Source: Pectinophora gossypiella (Eukaryota; Arthropoda; Insecta; Lepidoptera; Gelechiidae). From it: 64,000 nt of DNA. The translations under genes and the position numbers were made by a program. Shown one piece after another: positions 28,301-35,600 of the stretch (positions are counted from its first letter, which is position 1; each line of letters opens with the position of its first letter). The DNA lies in NCBI RefSeq assembly GCF_024362695.1, contig NC_065422.1, positions 11,345,534 through 11,409,533 on the forward strand. Reading direction: 5' to 3'. The notes below the pieces were generated by a model, which was not told the origin of the DNA, did not search any database, and saw nothing but the letters and a program-made list of their open reading frames with translations.

Positions 28301-31300
28301 ACAATTTGTTCAATGCTCGGTCTGCGCAGATAAATATGACTTGGATTGTGCAAGTATAAGCTATAAACTCTTCAGCTTGATGGAACGGAAAGATAATTGG
28401 AAATGCCAAGGGTGTCTGAAGAAAAGTAGCTCCATACCACCAGTAATGACGGAAAGTGTGTATGAAGATGGCGATAGCAACATTACTTACCGGTCAAAAA
28501 ACATACAACCAGTCCCTGTCATGAACAAGCCTGCCAGCACTGCTACGAAAAATTTGATTGATGTCGAACATACAGACAATGCTATTGTCGCCGAGCTAAA
28601 ACTATTCATGATGGAGCTGATTCGAAACCAAACGGAAACTTTAAACCAAACTATTTCTACACTCAATAATACTATACAAGAGCAAAATAGTCGTATTCAA
28701 GAACTGGAAGCCAAAGTCGGCCGACTAGAAAACAAGGAGAACGAAGAGATCCCCATAAACATTACGGCAATTGAGAGTACTATATCACATCTTCAAGCTG
28801 AAATTTCCGAACGCGACCAAGCTCTTCTGTGTAATGATTTAGAAATAGCTGGCTGTCCAGAAACAGGAAACGAGAACTGCGTTCACCTAGTTCTTATTAT
28901 CGCGAAGAAGATTGGAGTTGACCTTGATGAAAGGGACATCGTCAGCGTGGAGCGGGCTGGACCCGCTGTACCGAGACCAGCACTGCAAGATGGTATGCCT
29001 GCCCGCCCGCGGCCGCTTGCCGTGCGACTGGCGCGTCGTGCTCCAAGAGACGCTATATTGAAGGCTGCACGTGTGAAGCGCAATCTTACTACTGAAGGTC
29101 TAAATCTACCCGGTCCCGCTGTCACCTTTTATATCAATGAGCGACTTACCAAGCACAATCGCATTTTATTCCAAAAGGCAAGGAAGCTAGCGGCAGAGAA
29201 TAAATTCAAATATGTATGGACGCGTGAAGGAAAAATATTTGTTCGCCAGGAGAATGGAAAAGAGCGATACCGATTGCGTACTGATTCTGACCTACAAAAG
29301 GTTTTTGGGAAGCTTGAAATTTGATCTCAAATGTTATAGTGATATTTGGTTTAGTTTCATTGAACTGTTTAACTTAACTTTCATTTCAATTTTCATTTAT
29401 TTTAATTGCTTTTTTAGTATTAGTAAGAGTACTCTTGTATACACACCATCACTATACACCCTAATCACACATACATGCACACACCTATACACACCCTCAT
29501 ACACATCTTCATACACACTTACATATTATTACTTCAATACGTTTTCTTACGTCATTATTTACATATCAACAACCATAAATGGCTAACACTAGTAGAAAAT
29601 GTTTGAGATTAGGGTTATTAAACGCACAATCATTAAACACTGGACAGGACGAGCTCGCGGTGACTATTGATAATTACAAACCTGATATACTAGCTATCAA
29701 TGAGACGTGGCTCCAAGAAGGCGAAGAGAATCTCGCACCAGCTTTGCAGGGTTACCGGCTTATACAAAAGGCTCGAAAAAGGCGGGGTGGTGGTGTCGGG
29801 TTCTATGTTGCGCAGGGAATATCTACTCGTATCCTACAGCATCCACCTTCCAACCTTGAACAGCTTTGGCTCCAAGTTCAACTGCCAGGAGCTACTCTAG
29901 CATTTGGCACCGCCCATAGAACGGAAAGGGTTAGTACAGGAGACGCTTTGGACTCCCTCAGCGAATCGATAAGTTCTATGGCGCGCTGCAACTATACTTG
30001 TTTTGTAGGCGATCTTAATATGGATCTTACCAAGCTAGAGTCATCACGAGCGAAAGAACTACTTACTTTCTGCCACCAGCATAGTTTAGAACAGTTAGTT
30101 AATGAACCTACTAGAATAACTGATAAATCAGCAACGCTTATTGATGTAGTAATTACTGACAGTGCGTCACTTTGTAGAGATATTAAAGTTATACACAATA
30201 GGTCTCTGAGTGATCACGCAATGATTCTAGTAGATTTTGACATCAAAAAACCCAAATTTTTTAAACGAATCAAGTCCTTTCGATCTCTACGCACTATTAA
30301 CTTGGACGAATTAACATCAGACCTTGTTTCAATACCTTGGCAGTCTATACACAGTTTAGAAGATGTTAATGAAATGGTTAACATTTTTGATTACTATACC
30401 TTAATGTTGTTTGAAAAACACGCGCCAATTAAAAATATAAAAATAAAAGATAGACCCAAACCGTGGATTACCGACCTATTAAAATTTATGATGAGTCTTC
30501 GTGATGATGCCTTAAAAAAAGCTCAAAAAACTAAAACAGATAGCTCGAAGAAATACTATCGCAGCCTTAGAAATCTCGTAACGGCAACAACAGAACGGGA
30601 AAGGAAAGCTTATTTTAATAATTTTATAAATAACAACTTAAAGAATACAAGTTTGCTATGGAAAAATATTAGGAATACCACTCTATTTGATGATCCATGT
30701 AAAATCTCGATTCCTGATAATTTAAACAATCCTGATAAAATAAATGAATATTTTCTAGACTTACCGGTATGTAAACAACAAAATATAGGAAATAGTACTA
30801 TGATAAAAACGCAATTTGAACACTCAGGTACATTTGAACTTAAATATACAACAGAATCAGAAGTAAGGAATATCATAAACAATATTAAAACAAAAGCAGT
30901 GGGACATGATTCGATAAACATTGACATGATTAAACTAACGCTAGATGTAACACTTCCTACTATAACAGCTATAGTGAATAAGTCTATTGAAACTAAAGTG
31001 TTCCCGTCCTCTTGGAAGCGTGCACTTGTTAAACCAATTCCGAAGAAAAACACGGTGGACGGCTTTAAAGACCTACGCCCAATTTCAATTCTGCCTGTAT
31101 TGTCTAAAGTTTTAGAGAAAGTTGTACTAGCTCAGGTTCTTAAATATCTGGATAATAGTAAAATAATACCTAAATTTCAATCTGGGTTCCGCCGTGGGCA
31201 TGGCACGGAAACTGCACTTCTCCATATAACAGACGATATAACTAAAGCTTCAGATGAGGGGTTAAGTAGTATCTTGATACTTCTTGATTACTCACGTGCA

Positions 31301-32579
31301 TTTGACTGTCTTGATCCTAAAAAGCTATTAGCCAAACTGGAATATTACGGATTTTCAATAAATACATGTCAATGGTTTGAGTCTTTCCTTATGGACAGAG
31401 AGCAAATGGTAGCCACAGAGGGAAAAGATGGAGAAGTGAAGTATTCCACACTCAAGACCATACAACGTGGGGTGCCACAAGGCTCTTTATTAAGTCCGGT
31501 TCTTTTTACGATTTTTACTTCTGATCTACCTTTTAACTTAGAGACCTGTAATTATCATTTATATGCTGATGATACACAAATATATTACTCATTTGAAGGG
31601 AAAAATACACGTCAAGCTGTAACTTTGATAAACAGAGATCTTGACAACATATACACTTGGTCGCAACAAAATTCACTTGCCCTAAACCCTGATAAATCGC
31701 AAATGATAGTTCTGGGAACTAAATGTCAAATCGATAAAGTTATGGAATGCGACGAAAAAATAAAAATTAATGATATCGAAGTTAAACAAGTGACAACTGC
31801 ACGTAATTTAGGTTTGTTTTTAGATGGGGAACAAAAATATACTGACCATGTTAATAGGAAGATTCGGAACGCCTTTTATAAACTCAAAACCTTATATAAA
31901 ATTAGACCATATATAAAAGAGGAGCTCCGTCTGCTTTTAACTGACCTTCTTGTACTTTCTCCTTTCAATTATTGCAGTACTGTATTTGGGCCTAGACTTA
32001 ACTCTGGCTTGGAAAGAGCCATACAGCGAGTACAAAATGCTTGCATTCGCTTCTCTCTAAGTGTACCAAAAAGGGAATATATAACTCCATTCTTAAATAA
32101 AAAAGGTATTCTTAACATGAGCTCTAGAATGGAACTTCATTATGCTTGTACAGTGCAAAGAGTCATCTGGAATAAGAAACCGGAATATTTATTTGAAAAA
32201 ATTACTTGGGTGAAAGACATTAATCGTAGAAACCTTCGTTCTGTCTCACAAAATCTCATTAAAACCGCAAAACACAAATCCGCACGCTACACGGGATGTT
32301 TCAAATTTAATGCAGCAAAAATCTGGAATGATCTCCCCCCTCCAATGAGGAATAAAATGAGCATAAATTGTTTTAAAACTAAATATAAATCAGCCTTACT
32401 AAAAAAACAATTAACTGCAGAAAAATTGAAACATTCCTACTGGAAAATGCTCAAGTTAAAAGATCATTTTTGATAAAATACTAACCCCATTCATTATATT
32501 GCTGTTAAAATAGTTTACTTCTGACATATATATTCATTCAAACACAATCTAACCCAACAAACACGCTTACACACGCACG

Positions 32580-32659
<80 letters not shown>

Positions 32660-35600
32660 CACGCATACACATACACACACACACTCAAGAGTACCTACTT
32701 ATAATTTTAATTGATTGTCTTTTTATTGTTTCTTTTTTCTACCTAAAGCTACTGTATAATTCTATTTAATATCCTCTAGCCCTCGTTGACAATTACTTCC
32801 GCACAATATCTCAGGAAGAGGAAATGACTGAAAACCAGCGCTGGATGGCGCCATAGCATGGCTCCATCGCAGCACAAGCTGAGCCATTTCCTTTTGCCCG
32901 TATTCGCAATATTCATAATTACTTAGTTTATATAGCAAATGTAAATTGTTACTGGCAATAAATTTATTTTATTCTTATTCTTATTCTTACGTATAAAATG
33001 GCAACTCTCCGCCCCGCACCAATTCGTAGATAGATTTCCCTCACGAACGCTGGGTCTTTCTTTTTTTCTTAGCCATAAGGTAGAGCGCGGTCTCGCTCGC
33101 ACTTACACGTTAGGCGGCACAAGGTAAGAATGAGATAAATGTATGGAGTGTCCGGGATGTGCAAGAAGTTGCTCATGAAATGAATAGAGTAGTTTCTAAC
33201 TAGTCAAATGAGTTACTTTTTACTAAATGTCAAAACACGAAATTACTATGGAATTTCTATGAAAAAGCAACTTGTGACATCATAGAAAAACGTGATAAAA
33301 TATAGTAATTATTACATTTTTCTTTGTAAAAATTCATAAATAAGTTAAATAGAAAGAATAAAAGATTTTTGTCACCTTTAGATCTCTGTTTATTTAGTCA
33401 TTAGAATTTCATAATTTATATTTGACCTAGGAAGCTACCCATTAAAAGATGTGAGATTGGCGTATGAACCGTTTTTATACACATACATACATACTTAATC
33501 CAACACAACCACACACAGAAAAACTCACGTCTACAATGCCAAATGGGATGGACAAAGAGCCGAAAGAGATAAGTAATCAAAAAAAAAGTTGTAAACACTT
33601 TTGATACGAAGTCCTAAGATGGATATAAACACAGATATCAGTAAGTCAGAAAGTACATGAACAGCATGGTGACAGTGATCAGCTCATTGCCAAAGATCCA
33701 TCCTGTTAGAAAGAACACAATCCTTCTATCGCTTCATTCCACATGCCCGGGACAGTAAGCAGCTGAACATGTTCGTTTTTTAATTGCTCCCAAACCACCA
33801 CAGAACCCTACATTCTGTACAAATTATCATAACAATGATACTGACCATAATCTCAGACAAGTCCAGAGTAGTGATCAGCCTAGGCGGACCGGAGAGTTCT
33901 TCGCCGCTGGGATTCACCACTTTGATAGAGGGCTTGGCTCCCGACACTGATACTGTCACTTCTGATAGACTTTTGTCTACTGGTATCTGCAAGGAATAAG
34001 GTGTCACTTTTCTATCAAATGATATTACAGGATAACAAACATTATCTAAACCTATTTTTTGAACTCGTATGTTAACCGCATCTTGATGGAAGGACTGTCC
34101 TTCTACAATTTTCCTTCAATCCACCAAAAGGTGTCGCTAAATATGGAAATGATACTCGCGCATCTTTAAGGTATAGGAGAGTTGAGATAATGGTACCCAC
34201 AGAAGTATTACACGTACTTGGAAAATTCAGCAATCATTATGTAACAAATTGGAACCTTTTAAAGTATTCCCTCATTAAGGAAATACCAAGAGCGTTGCGG
34301 GCCGGTGATCAGGAACAAACACACAAACAATTGCCAGCCGGCAGTCCGCAACGCCCCCGCGGCCTAACCCCAACGTATTTCAACTTACCTCTTGCGTATA
34401 ATTATACCCTGGCGGATTAACGGCGGACCCTAGATTCACGGTCCTCGCGCGAATAGAACTTCTGACAAAGTCGAGCACTTTATGCACGCTCGTCTTGTTC
34501 AGGTTGAAGACTTGTCCAGCGCTCGCCGCAGCTATCTGCTGGTACACTTTGTAGTGCGGCTTGTGCAGGTCGTTGCAGTGACCCGTCAGGACAAATACCA
34601 CCTGGTTAGAAAGAATAGTTTTTGTAAACAGCACCGGCAACCACACCACGCGTGGGGCGTAGTATTTCGACCAATAGACCCACCCTGAAGCCGCGGCATG
34701 GGAACAGACCAATGGCCGTACGACGTTTATCCACATAGAAACCATATGATGTCTACTGGTCAAAAACCTCGATATCCTATAGGAACCCTTGCCCCTGTGC
34801 TGGCATTCGATCTATCTATAAATTTAAGTTAAGGTATAAAAAGGTAACACACTTTCGCTTTCACAATATTAGTATTGATTCTCTTACCTGACTCTGCCTC
34901 CTCTGTACCAAGTCCAGCACCTTCCCAACAAGTCTATGGTCAGAAGCGGTGGCGTCAGTGAACACGTACACGAAGGACCGCGGTCGACTGACATTCAGAG
35001 CCAATTGGATCCCCCCTAGAGACTTCTCAGGGCAATCGCCCCCTCCGTACACTCGCACGATGTTTAGAGCGGATTTGAAAACCTCCTTGTTTCGGGTTAC
35101 TGTCGCCGGGCCGACGGCTGCAATGGTTAGAAAGTTGCGTCAACAAACGTAAATCTTAGTTTATGGTTCACTGCTAGGCATATTTTATTAGCTCCCATGA
35201 TCTTTGCGTTAACACGCTGCCCAGAGACATTAAGTCTTGCTATAGGACGGGTGGCGTCTAATGCAAAGTGGACAATTATGTCCACAGGATAGAATAAACC
35301 GTTTGCTGTTCGCGGTGATATTGTTACGCAAACGAAAGCCTAAGGAAGACAAGAACATGCATTTGTTACTGATCAGCATACAAATACAAAAATATATGCA
35401 TGTATGTATGCATTTGATACAAAATCATAAATATTATTTGATAAATAATATTTATTCATAAATCAAAAGTTGTCCTTGACGTATATGTAAATAAATTACC
35501 CTAAAAATTTTACAGGAATAAATTGCTAGACCTATTAGCGAAAGTATGCGTATTTATAGTATACATTATTTTAATGCAATCTGTTTTGTTACCATAAGCT

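Larger units (their letters stand above)
28200..32989 (+). mobile_element. CR1-like non-LTR retrotransposon, apparently coding-complete
   Basis: A LINE inserted antisense in hemicentin intron 4. It has ORF1 with a PHD-like finger, ORF2 with AP endonuclease and reverse transcriptase, a 3' untranslated region with a long (CA)n tract, and a short repeated tail of TTATTC units ending near 32989. PHD fingers in ORF1 are known from CR1-clade elements. The 5' limit is uncertain, between 27740 and 28236. The 3' end abuts the edge of a dispersed repeat at 32990. Confidence 0.85.

Noticed and set aside
28883..29125. Minus-strand frame opposite LINE ORF1
   Set aside because: Antisense shadow in a locally GC-rich coding stretch.
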